A DNA stretch of 35,790 nucleotides from DATAEU01 sp046724395 (GTDB taxonomy: Bacteria; Actinomycetota; UBA4738; HRBIN12), in NCBI GenBank assembly GCA_046724395.1, contig JBKOWM010000009.1:1-35790 (forward strand), written 5' to 3'. The notes beneath the pieces were generated by a model, which ran no database searches, was not told where the DNA came from, and was given only the letters and a program-made list of their open reading frames with translations. A program made the translations under genes and the position numbers. This document shows, piece by piece, positions 15,501 through 23,505 of the stretch. Position 1 is the first letter of the stretch; each line of letters starts with the position of its first letter.

Positions 15501-16112
15501 TTGCCGCCAAGACGTAACGCGTCGCCGAGCTCCGGCGGCAACCTCTTCGTCATCTCCGGCCCGTCGGGTGTAGGCAAAGGGACCGTCGTTCGTCGCGTCC
15601 TCGACGCGGTTCGTGACCGTCTCGTCCCGTCGGTGTCGGTGACCACCCGACGTCCGCGTCCAGGCGAGCGCGAGGGCGCCGACTACTTCTTCGTCGATGA
15701 CGCCGAGTTCGACCGTATGATCCGCGACCGTGAACTTCTCGAGTGGGTGCAGATCTACGGGCATCGCTCTGGGACGCCCGCTGCGCCGCTGCGTGCAGAA
15801 CGCGACGCGGGACGCGACGTCCTCCTCGAGATCGACGTGACCGGCGCCGGCTGGGTCCGAAAGCGAGAGCCGGACGCCGTCCTGATCTTCCTGGCGCCTC
15901 CGTCGGCCGAGGAGCAGGAGCGCCGGCTGCGAGAGCGCGGGACGGAGGACATCGACGTTCTGACCCGGCGGCTCGAGCAGGCCGCGTGGGAAATGGAGCA
16001 GGCGGCATGGTTCGATCACGTGGTCATCAACGATGATGTCGAGCGGGCAGCGGCAGAGGTGGCGGCTATAATCGCTGCTCACACCGCGTCGAAAGGATCG
16101 CCCCACCCATGA
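15501..16112 (+). CDS. gmk: Guanylate kinase
   Basis: Phosphorylates GMP to GDP with ATP. The 203 residues carry the P-loop SGPSGVGKGT near residues 19-28, the GMP-binding VSVTTRRPRPGEREGADYFF, LLEIDVTGA, and the lid RRLRERGTEDIDVLTRRL. The segment usually written GNYYGT reads GHRSGT, so the GMP-contacting Tyr is Ser, an unusual change. The start is TTG at 15501; no ATG or GTG precedes the conserved region closely. The stop overlaps rpoZ as ATGA, as expected for the gmk-rpoZ pair. Confidence 0.92.
   Translation: MPPRRNASPSSGGNLFVISGPSGVGKGTVVRRVLDAVRDRLVPSVSVTTRRPRPGEREGADYFFVDDAEFDRMIRDRELLEWVQIYGHRSGTPAAPLRAERDAGRDVLLEIDVTGAGWVRKREPDAVLIFLAPPSAEEQERRLRERGTEDIDVLTRRLEQAAWEMEQAAWFDHVVINDDVERAAAEVAAIIAAHTASKGSPHP
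16067..16072 (+). promoter_or_regulatory. -10 box for rpoZ inside gmk
   Basis: A perfect TATAAT lies in the last codons of gmk, 36 bases before the rpoZ start. No good -35 box is visible at 16-18 bases upstream. AAAGGA at 16092-16097 could be the ribosome-binding site. An internal promoter would allow omega to be made independently of gmk. Confidence 0.4.
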
Positions 16113-16357
16113 TCGAGCCCAAGATCGACGATCTGCTCGCGCAGGTCGACTCCAAGTACACACTGGTCATCCTCGCGGCCCGCCGGGCTCGGGAGATCAA
16201 CTCCTACTACAACCAGCTCGGCGAGGGTCGCGGAGAATACGTCCCGCCGCTCGTTGAGACAGGCGGACTCACGAACAAGCCGCTGTCGATCGCGCTCGAG
16301 GAGATCTCCGAGGGCAAGATCCAGGCTGACCGCGCCGAGGGGGTTGACGCCAACTAG
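16109..16357 (+). CDS. rpoZ: RNA polymerase omega subunit
   Basis: Small subunit that chaperones beta-prime into RNA polymerase. The 82 residues contain the family core: IDDLLAQVDSKYTLVILAAR, then RAREINSYYNQLGEG and NKPLSIALEEISEGKIQ. It begins in the gmk stop codon (ATGA) and overlaps the start of coaBC by about 14 bases. This arrangement is standard in Actinomycetota. Confidence 0.94.
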   Translation: MIEPKIDDLLAQVDSKYTLVILAARRAREINSYYNQLGEGRGEYVPPLVETGGLTNKPLSIALEEISEGKIQADRAEGVDAN

Positions 16358-17567
16358 CGCCCTCGCGGGGCGCCGGGTGCTCCTCGGCGTTACCGGTGGG
16401 ATCGCCGCGTACAAGGCCTGCCTGCTCGCGCGGCTGCTGACCGGCGCCGGAGCCGAAGTGCAGGTCGTGATGTCACAGGCGGCGACTCGATTCGTGGGCG
16501 CCGACACGTTCTCGGCATTGACCGGCCGCCGAGCGCGTACAGACCTTTGGGAAAGCCCCGGAACGGTCCTTCACGTCGAACTCGCGCGCGAAGCCGAAGT
16601 CGTGGTCGTCGCCCCCGCGACGGCGAATCTCCTCGCCAAGCTCGCATCCGGCATCGCCGACGACCTGCTGACATCGACCCTTCTCGAGACGCGGTGTCCG
16701 ATGGTGCTCGCGCCGGCGATGCACACGGGGATGTGGGAACACCCGGCGACTCAAGCGAACGTCGACATCCTGCGTCGGCGAGGAGCCTTGGTCGTTCCGC
16801 CCGCCGAGGGCTCGCTCGCCGCCGGCGACCAGGGAGTCGGCCGGCTGGCGGAGCCCGAGGACGTTCTCGCGGCGGCGGACCGAGCGGTTGCGGGTCCGGG
16901 CGACCTGTCCGGCCGTCGCGTGGTCGTGACGGCCGGACCGACGTGGGAACCGATCGATCCCGTGCGCTTCGTCGGAAATCGTTCCACCGGCCGCATGGGG
17001 TTCGCCGTCGCCGCTGAGGCGCTCCGACGCGGCGCCGACGTAACCCTGGTGGTCGGCCCCGCGACCGTCGACCCGCCCGCGGGCGTTCGCCGAGTGTCGG
17101 TGTCGACCGCCGAGGAGATGCGGGACGCGGTGCGCGAGGCGGCCGGCGACGCGGACGCCGTCGTGATGGCTGCCGCGGTCGCCGACTTTCGCCCCGAGCA
17201 CGTCGAGACGTCCAAACTGAAGAAGGAGTCCGGGCCTCCGGACCTCAAGCTCGTCCCGACGACCGACATCCTCGCCGAGCTCGGGACCGAGCCAGACGAA
17301 CGCGTCCTCGTAGGGTTTGCCGCGGAGACGTCCGGCGACCTGGTCGCGGCAGCCCACAGCAAGCTCGACGCCAAGGGCGTGGACGTTGTCGTCGTGAACC
17401 GCGTCGGACGCGAGGGCACGGGCTTCGGCTCCGACACGAACGAGGCGGCCATCGTGACCGCCGACGGGCGGGACGTGGGCGTGCAAACCTGGACGAAGGC
17501 CGAACTCGCCGGCGCCATCTGCGATCGGCTCGCGGCGCTGCTGAGGTCGCGACCGCCGCGTCGGTGA
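16344..17567 (+). CDS. coaBC: Bifunctional phosphopantothenoylcysteine synthetase/decarboxylase CoaBC
   Basis: Two consecutive steps of coenzyme A synthesis. The 407 residues have an FMN-dependent CoaC domain (about 1-185) and a CoaB synthetase domain (about 190-400). CoaC shows GVTGGIAAYKA, the catalytic His77 in VLHVELA, and PAMHTGMW (124-131) where many bacteria have PAMNxxMW; the His form occurs in other actinobacteria. The Cys of the usual ACGDxGxGR loop is Ala here (AAGDQGVGR). CoaB shows VTAGPTWEPIDPVRFVGNRS and the Lys motif TSKLKK. The TTG at 16344 is the only start near the homology and overlaps rpoZ. Confidence 0.93.
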   Translation: MTPTSALAGRRVLLGVTGGIAAYKACLLARLLTGAGAEVQVVMSQAATRFVGADTFSALTGRRARTDLWESPGTVLHVELAREAEVVVVAPATANLLAKLASGIADDLLTSTLLETRCPMVLAPAMHTGMWEHPATQANVDILRRRGALVVPPAEGSLAAGDQGVGRLAEPEDVLAAADRAVAGPGDLSGRRVVVTAGPTWEPIDPVRFVGNRSTGRMGFAVAAEALRRGADVTLVVGPATVDPPAGVRRVSVSTAEEMRDAVREAAGDADAVVMAAAVADFRPEHVETSKLKKESGPPDLKLVPTTDILAELGTEPDERVLVGFAAETSGDLVAAAHSKLDAKGVDVVVVNRVGREGTGFGSDTNEAAIVTADGRDVGVQTWTKAELAGAICDRLAALLRSRPPRR

Positions 17568-17574
17568 GCGCGGC

Positions 17575-17580
17575 TATACT
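17575..17580 (+). promoter_or_regulatory. -10 box for metK, nine bases from the ATG
   Basis: TATACT ends nine bases before the metK ATG at 17590. The intervening CCGCGCGGC holds no ribosome-binding site. If the box is used, transcription begins at or within a few bases of the start codon, so the mRNA would be leaderless or nearly so. Confidence 0.5.
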
Positions 17581-17589
17581 CCGCGCGGC

Positions 17590-18777
17590 ATGACGCACGG
17601 TTACCTGTTCTCCTCGGAGTCCGTTACCGAGGGCCACCCCGACAAACTCGCCGATCGCATCTCCGACGCCGTCCTCGACGCCATCCTGTCTTTGGACCCG
17701 GACGGCCGCGTAGCGTGCGAGACGCTCGTGACCACGGGAATCGTGATGGTCGCGGGCGAGATCACCACGTCCGAGTACGTCGACATCCCTGCCATCGTCC
17801 GCAGAACGATCCTGGAGATCGGGTACACCGATGCCAACTTCGGCATCGACGGCGCCACATGCGGCGTTCTCACCTCCATTCAGGAGCAGTCGCCCGACAT
17901 AGCGCGCGGCGTCGATCACACGCTCGAGGAGCGCGAGGGACACCTCGACGACGACCTGGACACGCTCGGCGCCGGCGATCAGGGGATGATGTTCGGCTTC
18001 GCGTGCCGCGAGACCGAGGAGCTGATGCCGCTGCCGATCGCAATGGCGCATCGGCTGGCCAAGCGGCTGGCCGACGTCCGCAAGGCCGGGGTGATTCCGT
18101 ACCTGCGGCCCGACGGCAAGACTCAGGCGACGATCGAGTACCGCGACGGCAGGCCCACAAGGATCGACACGGTACTCATCTCCGCACAGCATCGGGAGGA
18201 GGTCGACGTGGACACGCTCCTCGCGCCGGACGTGACGGCGGAGGTCGTCGACCCCGTAATCCGCGAGTTCGATCTCGATGCCGACGGAGTTCGGGTTCTC
18301 GTCAATCCGACGGGTCGGTTCGAGATCGGTGGTCCCAAGGCCGACACGGGGTTAACCGGCCGGAAGATCATCGTCGACAGTTACGGAGGGATGGCGCCGC
18401 ACGGCGGAGGCTGCTTCTCGGGCAAGGACCCGACGAAGGTCGACCGCTCGGCGGCGTACATGGCGCGCTACGTCGCAAAGAACCTCGTGGGCGCTGGCGT
18501 GGCGGACCGGCTGCAGATCCAGGTCGCGTACGCCATCGGCACAGCGCATCCCGTCTCACTCGCGGTCGACACGTTCGGAAGCGAGCAGGTCGATCCGGAT
18601 CGAATCGTGGACGCGGTGTGGGATGCGTTCGACTTCCGTCCGGCAGCGATCATTCGGGACCTCGAGCTCCGGCGTCCCATCTACGAGGACACCGCCGCCT
18701 ACGGGCACTTTGGTCGCAAGGAGTTCCCGTGGGAGGCGACCGACCGCGCGGATGACCTCCGCCGCGCGCTCGGATAG
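17590..18777 (+). CDS. metK: S-adenosylmethionine synthetase
   Basis: Makes S-adenosylmethionine from methionine and ATP. The 395 residues are full length. Hallmarks are SSESVTEGHPDKLADRISDA at the N-terminus, GAGDQGMMFGFA, the loop GGGCFSGKDPTKVDRSAAY (commonly GGGAFSGKDPTKVD), and the C-terminal YGHFGRKEFPWE. The ATG follows coaBC by 22 bases and lacks a ribosome-binding site. The gene overlaps the proposed priA start by 26 bases, and its stop is followed at once by a palindromic element. Confidence 0.96.
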   Translation: MTHGYLFSSESVTEGHPDKLADRISDAVLDAILSLDPDGRVACETLVTTGIVMVAGEITTSEYVDIPAIVRRTILEIGYTDANFGIDGATCGVLTSIQEQSPDIARGVDHTLEEREGHLDDDLDTLGAGDQGMMFGFACRETEELMPLPIAMAHRLAKRLADVRKAGVIPYLRPDGKTQATIEYRDGRPTRIDTVLISAQHREEVDVDTLLAPDVTAEVVDPVIREFDLDADGVRVLVNPTGRFEIGGPKADTGLTGRKIIVDSYGGMAPHGGGCFSGKDPTKVDRSAAYMARYVAKNLVGAGVADRLQIQVAYAIGTAHPVSLAVDTFGSEQVDPDRIVDAVWDAFDFRPAAIIRDLELRRPIYEDTAAYGHFGRKEFPWEATDRADDLRRALG

Positions 18778-20632
18778 CCGGGGGTCTGGGGGCTCAAGGA
18801 GCGAGCGCGAACGCGCGAGCGTTAGCCCCCGGAACAGCGACCTCCTATCGGGGCCGGTCGACGTCTGCATCGACCGACCGATCCTCTCGCTCGACCGACC
18901 GTTCACGTACGAGCTGCCGGCGGAGCTCGGGGCCGGCATCGGTTCGCTCGTGCAGGTGCCGTTTCACGGTCGAGCGGTACCAGGGTGGGTGCTCGGCCCG
19001 GCCGCCGAGGTTCCGTCACGGATGCTCTCCGTCGGCAAGGTCGTCTCGTCGGTGCGATTCTTCGACGCCGCGATGCTCGAACTCCTTCGATGGGTGAGCG
19101 AACGTTACGTCGCGCCGCTCGCCTCCGTCATCGAACGTTCGGCCCCGCCTCGCGTCGCGTCCGAGGAGGTGGCGTGGGTCGGCAGCGTCGAGGCGCGCCA
19201 TCGGGCGCCCGGGATGTCCGAGCACCCCGCCGCACTGGGCGCTTACCACGGCGGTGACGCTGTCCTCGCGGCGTTTCGGGGCGGGGGCGGGACATTCGTC
19301 GTGCGCCCGGCTGCGTCGGACGAGCAGGAGGTCGCGGTCGAGTGCGTCGCGGAGGCCCTCGCGAAGGGGCGGACCGCGATCGTGCTCGTGCCGGAACTCG
19401 ACCCGCTGCCCGCCACGGCCGCGGCAGTGCTGCACGCGTTCTCGGACCGCGCCGTCCTGTTCGCCGGCGGCTCGAAGCGACGTCGATATCGCACGTGGCT
19501 CGAGATCGCCGAGGGGTCACATCAGGTCGTAGTGGGAACGCGCCCCGCGGTGTTCGCGCCGGTCCGACACCCCGGACTGCTGTACGTGTCGCGCGAGAGC
19601 CACGCGGCCCATCGAGAGGAGCGGTCGCCGTACTTTCACGTCCGCGACGTTGCGATGGCGCGTGCGAGGCTGGCGGCAGCCGTGTGCGTGATGTCCGCGG
19701 TGTGTCCATCGGCGGAAGCCGCCGCGAACGCCGAGGAGGTTCGCCCGGCGCGGCGATGGTGGCCGCCCGTCGAGGTCGTGCGGCCGGGGACGGAGGGCCG
19801 CGCGCCGCGGCTCGTGGCCGCACTGCGATCTGCGTCCCGCGCGTTCGTGTACTCGCCGCTCCCCGGCGCCGGCCTGGCTCGCGTGTGTAGATCGTGCGGC
19901 GAGCCCGCCGCGTGCGTCGCGTGCGGCGGGTTATTGCGCGCCGAAGGCGGACATGTCCGGTGCGTCGTGTGCGGCGCCGAGGGCCGGTGTGCGAGCTGTG
20001 GCTCGACCCGGTTCGGCATCGCTCCGGGAGGCGCGGAGCGCGTCGAGGCATGGGTGTCGCGTTCGGCGCAGGTGCCGGTTCGGCGAGCCGCGAACGGGGG
20101 CGACGCACGTCCCGTCGGAGATCGCGAGGTGCTCGTTGGCGGCGTCGAGGCCGTCAAGGACCTCGGCGCGGAAGCGCTGGGACTCGACATCGTTGCCATC
20201 CTCGACGCAGACCTGGCCGGGCGACGCCCGGGCCTTTCGGCGCGTGAGCGGGCACTCGCGACGTGGATGGAGGCGGCCGCGTGGGCCTCACCGTCGGGGC
20301 GCGTGATCGTTCAGACCCGAACTCCCAACGACGCAGCCGTGCAGGCGCTTGTCACGGGGAACCCGGACCGATTTCACCGCGCCGAGGTTCCGCGCAGGGC
20401 CGAGGCCGGCTTTGCCTCGGGCGCGCCCGTGTTCCGCGTTGCGGGATCGCCGGCCCTGCCGCGCGAGGTCGAGGCGTTGCCCAGCCGAACGCTGTTGATT
20501 ACGACCGTGGGCGAAGAGACGCTATGCTTGCTCGCGCTCGCGGCCGAGGACGTTCCGGCTTTCGGGCGCACGATGCGCGACCTGGCGACACGGGGGATCG
20601 TTTCGCGCGTCGAGGCTGAACCGCATCTGTGA
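18752..20632 (+). CDS. priA: PriA-family primosomal protein, helicase motifs lost
   Basis: Related to the replication-restart helicase PriA. From the ATG at 18752 it has 626 residues. The N-terminal DNA-binding domain starts at VDVCIDRPILSLDRPFTYEL (near residue 36). The Walker A motif is absent (FVVRPAASDEQE in its place) and the DEEH motif reads SRESH, so ATP hydrolysis is unlikely; this matches the degenerate PriA known across actinobacteria. The zinc-binding Cys pairs are kept (CRSCG, CVACG, CVVCG, CASCG). Between the palindromic element and the conserved domain there is no ATG, GTG or TTG, so translation must start upstream and pass through the element. A GGGAGG lies about 15 bases before the ATG, a rather long spacing, so the exact start is less certain than the gene. 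Confidence 0.85.
   Translation: MTSAARSDSRGSGGSRSERERASVSPRNSDLLSGPVDVCIDRPILSLDRPFTYELPAELGAGIGSLVQVPFHGRAVPGWVLGPAAEVPSRMLSVGKVVSSVRFFDAAMLELLRWVSERYVAPLASVIERSAPPRVASEEVAWVGSVEARHRAPGMSEHPAALGAYHGGDAVLAAFRGGGGTFVVRPAASDEQEVAVECVAEALAKGRTAIVLVPELDPLPATAAAVLHAFSDRAVLFAGGSKRRRYRTWLEIAEGSHQVVVGTRPAVFAPVRHPGLLYVSRESHAAHREERSPYFHVRDVAMARARLAAAVCVMSAVCPSAEAAANAEEVRPARRWWPPVEVVRPGTEGRAPRLVAALRSASRAFVYSPLPGAGLARVCRSCGEPAACVACGGLLRAEGGHVRCVVCGAEGRCASCGSTRFGIAPGGAERVEAWVSRSAQVPVRRAANGGDARPVGDREVLVGGVEAVKDLGAEALGLDIVAILDADLAGRRPGLSARERALATWMEAAAWASPSGRVIVQTRTPNDAAVQALVTGNPDRFHRAEVPRRAEAGFASGAPVFRVAGSPALPREVEALPSRTLLITTVGEETLCLLALAAEDVPAFGRTMRDLATRGIVSRVEAEPHL
18778..18833. repeat. Palindromic element at the metK-priA junction
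   Basis: One copy with perfect arms (core 18788-18830), preceded by CCGGGGGTCT. It is of the second subtype (AAGGAGCG left of centre, GCGTTAGC right), shared with the ribBA copy. In the priA frame it encodes GSGGSRSERERASVSP. Confidence 0.93.
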
Positions 20633-20651
20633 GGTCGTCGGAGAGCCGGAC

Positions 20652-21170
20652 ATGTCGTTGCTTCCGATTCGCAAGCTCGGCGACCCGGTCCTGCGAACGG
20701 CCGGTCGAGGGGTCGAACGGTTCGACGATGCCCTGCGCCGCCTCATGGAGAACATGTACGAGACGATGTACGACGCGCCCGGAGTCGGACTGGCCGCGCA
20801 GCAGGTGGGGATCTCGGGAAGGTTCTTCGTCTACGACGACGGGGACGGTCACCGCGGTTTCATCGCCAATCCCGAGCTGTCCGACCACAACGGTCGCGAG
20901 GAGCACGACGAGGGGTGTCTGTCGATCCCCGGGCCGTTCCACCCGACGCCTCGCGCCGCGCGCGTTCGGATTCGAGGACAGGACGAGCAAGGGCGCCCCG
21001 TCGACGTCGTCGGCGAGGGCCTGCTGGCCAGGATCTTCCAACACGAGACCGACCACATCAACGGAACGCTCTATCTCGATCGGCTCGACGACGCGGGGCG
21101 CAGAGAGGTGATGCGCCAACTTCGCGAGCACGAGCTCCGCAGGGCCGAGGAGGGCAGCCGGCCCGCGTGA
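20652..21170 (+). CDS. def: Peptide deformylase
   Basis: Metalloenzyme that removes the formyl group from new N-termini. The 172 residues contain the three defining motifs: GVGLAAQQVG (44-53), EGCLS (87-91) with metal ligand Cys89, and HETDH (131-135) with both His ligands and the catalytic Glu. The ATG lies 19 bases after priA. It is followed by fmt, which adds the formyl group to initiator tRNA, so this cluster holds both halves of the formylation cycle. Confidence 0.96.
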   Translation: MSLLPIRKLGDPVLRTAGRGVERFDDALRRLMENMYETMYDAPGVGLAAQQVGISGRFFVYDDGDGHRGFIANPELSDHNGREEHDEGCLSIPGPFHPTPRAARVRIRGQDEQGRPVDVVGEGLLARIFQHETDHINGTLYLDRLDDAGRREVMRQLREHELRRAEEGSRPA

Positions 21171-21195
21171 CACCGCCGCGGACGCGGGTCCGGCG

Positions 21196-22137
21196 ATGAA
21201 CACGCCTCGTCACCTCAGGGTCGTCTTCCTGGGGAACGACGATTGGTCTGTTCCGTCGCTCGAGGCGGTTGCCGGATCCTCGCACCACCTCGAGCGCGTC
21301 GTTACGCGGGTCCCGAGGCCGAAGCGCCGAGGTCGGGCGACCGAGGCCACGCCGGTCGCGACCGCCGCGCGCCGACTGCGGCTTCCGCTCGTCGAATCCG
21401 AGACCGTCCGATCGGGCAAGGGTTTCGAGGCGATCGCGGATGCCGCGCCCGACGTCATCGCCGTCGTCGCCTTCGGCGAGATCCTGCCTCCTTCCGTCCT
21501 CGCGCTCCCGTCCGTGGCCCCAGTGAACGTTCACTTCTCGCTGCTGCCGGCGCTTCGGGGAGCGAGCCCGGTCCAGACGGCGCTGCTCCGCGGACTTTCC
21601 GAGACTGGCGTGACGACGATCGTCATGGACGAGGGGGTCGACACCGGCGACATCCTGCGCCGCGAACGGGAGGCGATCCTGCCGGACGACGACGCGGGGA
21701 TGCTCGGCGGGCGGCTCGCGCGTCTCGGCGGTCGCGTTCTCGTGGAGACCCTCGACGAGCTGCGGACCGGCGGGGCGGCTCGCATCGCGCAGGACGACGG
21801 CGCGGCGACGTATGCCCCCAAACTGTCGCCGAGCGATCGTCGGCTGGACTTTTCGGCGGCGGCCGCGGCCCTCGCCGCCACCGTTCGCGCCTTCGCGCCC
21901 GAGCCGGGTGCAACGGCGACCTTCCGAGGATCGCCGCTGAAGATCGTGCGCGCCCGGGCGGTCGAGGCGTCGGGCCCTCCGGGCGAGGTGATCGAGGTGG
22001 ATCGGGAAGGGTTCTCGGTCGGCGCGGGCGTCGGAGCACTCCGCATCGTCGAGGTTGCGCCGGCGGGGCGCGCTCGGATGCCGGCGTCGGACTTCGTGAA
22101 CGGCTTTCGCCCGGTCGTCGGCGAGCGGCTGTCGTGA
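21196..22137 (+). CDS. fmt: Methionyl-tRNA formyltransferase
   Basis: Transfers a formyl group from 10-formyltetrahydrofolate to Met-tRNA. The 313 residues have the catalytic domain with Asn111, His113 and SLLP (115-118) in VNVHFSLLPALRGASPVQ, and Asp149 in EGVDTGDIL. The C-terminal OB-type domain is present (LKIVRARAVEASG onward). The start lies 25 bases after def with no clear ribosome-binding site, and the end overlaps rsmB as GTGA. Confidence 0.95.
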   Translation: MNTPRHLRVVFLGNDDWSVPSLEAVAGSSHHLERVVTRVPRPKRRGRATEATPVATAARRLRLPLVESETVRSGKGFEAIADAAPDVIAVVAFGEILPPSVLALPSVAPVNVHFSLLPALRGASPVQTALLRGLSETGVTTIVMDEGVDTGDILRREREAILPDDDAGMLGGRLARLGGRVLVETLDELRTGGAARIAQDDGAATYAPKLSPSDRRLDFSAAAAALAATVRAFAPEPGATATFRGSPLKIVRARAVEASGPPGEVIEVDREGFSVGAGVGALRIVEVAPAGRARMPASDFVNGFRPVVGERLS

Positions 22138-23432
22138 CCACCGCCTCCGCGCGCGCTGTCGCGCTCGAGGCTGTTCGTCGCGTCGTCGAGGACGGCGGCT
22201 ACTCCAATCTCGTCCTGCCCGCGTTGCTCAATCGGTCGGGGCTGTCGAGGGAGGACCGCGCGCTCGCGACCGACCTGACCTACGGAACGCTGCGTCGGCG
22301 ACTGGCCCTCGACCACGCGATCGAACCCCATCTGCATCGCGATCTGGACGAAACGCCCCCCGACTCGCTGGCGTTGCTGCGGCTTGGCGCGTACCAGGTT
22401 CTGTACACGCGCATCCCGTCGTATGCGGCGGTGTCGTCGAGCGTCGAGCTTGCCTCCGGCCGGCAGCGCGGGTTCGTCAACGCGGTCCTTCGACGGGTCG
22501 AGCGGTCCGGGCCGGTCACCCCCTCGGGTCAAAGCGACGATGACGTCTCGGTTCGGACGGGGCTATCGCCATGGGCTGTGCGGGAGCTGCGTCGGCAACT
22601 GAGCGGGGACGCGGAAGCGGCCGCGGCCGCGCTGGCCGAGCGTGCGCCGCTCGCCGTCCGCGTGAACGAGTGCGTAGCCGGGGTGGGCGAGGTCGCGGCC
22701 GCGCTACACGCGGCGGGCTTGCGATCGCGTCCGAGCTCACTGCATTCGAGGACGCTGCTGCTGTCGCGCGCGGCCGGGCCGACACCCACTCCCCGGGAGT
22801 TGCCGGGCTTCCGGGAGGGTGCCGTGGCGATTCAGGACGAGGCGTCGGCCTTCGTCGTCGACGTTCTCGATCCTCGTTCCGGCGATCGCGTCCTGGACGT
22901 CTGCGCGGCGCCGGGCGGAAAGTCGGCGGACATCGCGTGCCGCGTCGCCAGCGGGCGGCTCGTGGCCGCCGACGTCTCGCCGGTACGCGCCCGCCTCGTC
23001 GTCGCGCAGCTCGCGCGGCTGCGTCTGAAGGGCCTCGTCGTCTCGCAGGACGGGCGTCGCGCGGCGCTTCGAGGACCGTTCGACCGCGTGCTGGTGGACG
23101 CGCCCTGCTCCGGAATTGGATCGGCGCGTCGCCGTCCTGAGCTGTTGTGGCGCGTTCCGCGCGAGCGTCTGGCCGGGCTCGCTCGCCTTCAGGTCGCGAT
23201 CGCGGAGGCGGCGGCCGAGCTCCTGCGGCCGGGCGGCCGGCTCGTCTACTCGGTGTGCACGTTCCCGAGGGCCGAGACCGACGCGGCGTGTGACGCGCTT
23301 CGGCGCCATCGCCCCGAGCTCGTTCCCGAGATGATCGACGGGCCGGACGGTCGATCCGAGCGAATCCGCCTCTGGCCGCACCGGCATGGCTCGGACGGGA
23401 TGTTCGTCGCGGCCTTTCGCAAGGACGGGTAG
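22134..23432 (+). CDS. rsmB: 16S rRNA m5C967 methyltransferase RsmB
   Basis: S-adenosylmethionine-dependent 16S rRNA methyltransferase. The 432 residues have an N-terminal NusB-like RNA-binding domain (about 1-135, with GFVNAVLRRVERSG) and a C-terminal Rossmann domain. The SAM motif VLDVCAAPGGKSAD is near 253, VDAPCSGIGSARRRPELLWR with the product-release Cys near 325, and YSVCTFPRAETD with the catalytic Cys near 380. The GTG at 22134 overlaps the fmt stop. The stop codon is followed directly by a decayed palindromic element. Confidence 0.93.
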   Translation: MTTASARAVALEAVRRVVEDGGYSNLVLPALLNRSGLSREDRALATDLTYGTLRRRLALDHAIEPHLHRDLDETPPDSLALLRLGAYQVLYTRIPSYAAVSSSVELASGRQRGFVNAVLRRVERSGPVTPSGQSDDDVSVRTGLSPWAVRELRRQLSGDAEAAAAALAERAPLAVRVNECVAGVGEVAAALHAAGLRSRPSSLHSRTLLLSRAAGPTPTPRELPGFREGAVAIQDEASAFVVDVLDPRSGDRVLDVCAAPGGKSADIACRVASGRLVAADVSPVRARLVVAQLARLRLKGLVVSQDGRRAALRGPFDRVLVDAPCSGIGSARRRPELLWRVPRERLAGLARLQVAIAEAAAELLRPGGRLVYSVCTFPRAETDAACDALRRHRPELVPEMIDGPDGRSERIRLWPHRHGSDGMFVAAFRKDG

Positions 23433-23486
23433 GGGGTGCGAGGGCCCCAAGAAGCGAGCGCGCGCGAGCGTTAGCCCCCGGGGGAT
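23433..23486. repeat. Decayed palindromic element between rsmB and rpe
   Basis: AAGAAGCGAGCG, then CGCGCGAGCGTTAGCCCCC, match the element, but four central bases are missing and the left arm (GGGCCCC) no longer pairs. This is the only copy clearly outside a reading frame, and it is also the most degraded. Confidence 0.8.
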
Positions 23487-23496
23487 GGGCCGCCGG

Positions 23497-23502
23497 TAGG
23501 AT
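23497..23502 (+). promoter_or_regulatory. -10 box for rpe, at the start codon
   Basis: TAGGAT ends three bases before GTG 23506 and six bases before GTG 23509. A start of transcription at the usual distance would fall on the second GTG, giving a leaderless mRNA. No ribosome-binding site is present here. Confidence 0.4.
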
Positions 23503-23505
23503 GAC

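Noticed and set aside
16344..17567. CoaBC judged inactive because of PAMH and the missing loop Cys
   Set aside because: As far as I recall, other actinobacterial CoaBC proteins, including the mycobacterial one, share these differences, so they look like lineage features.
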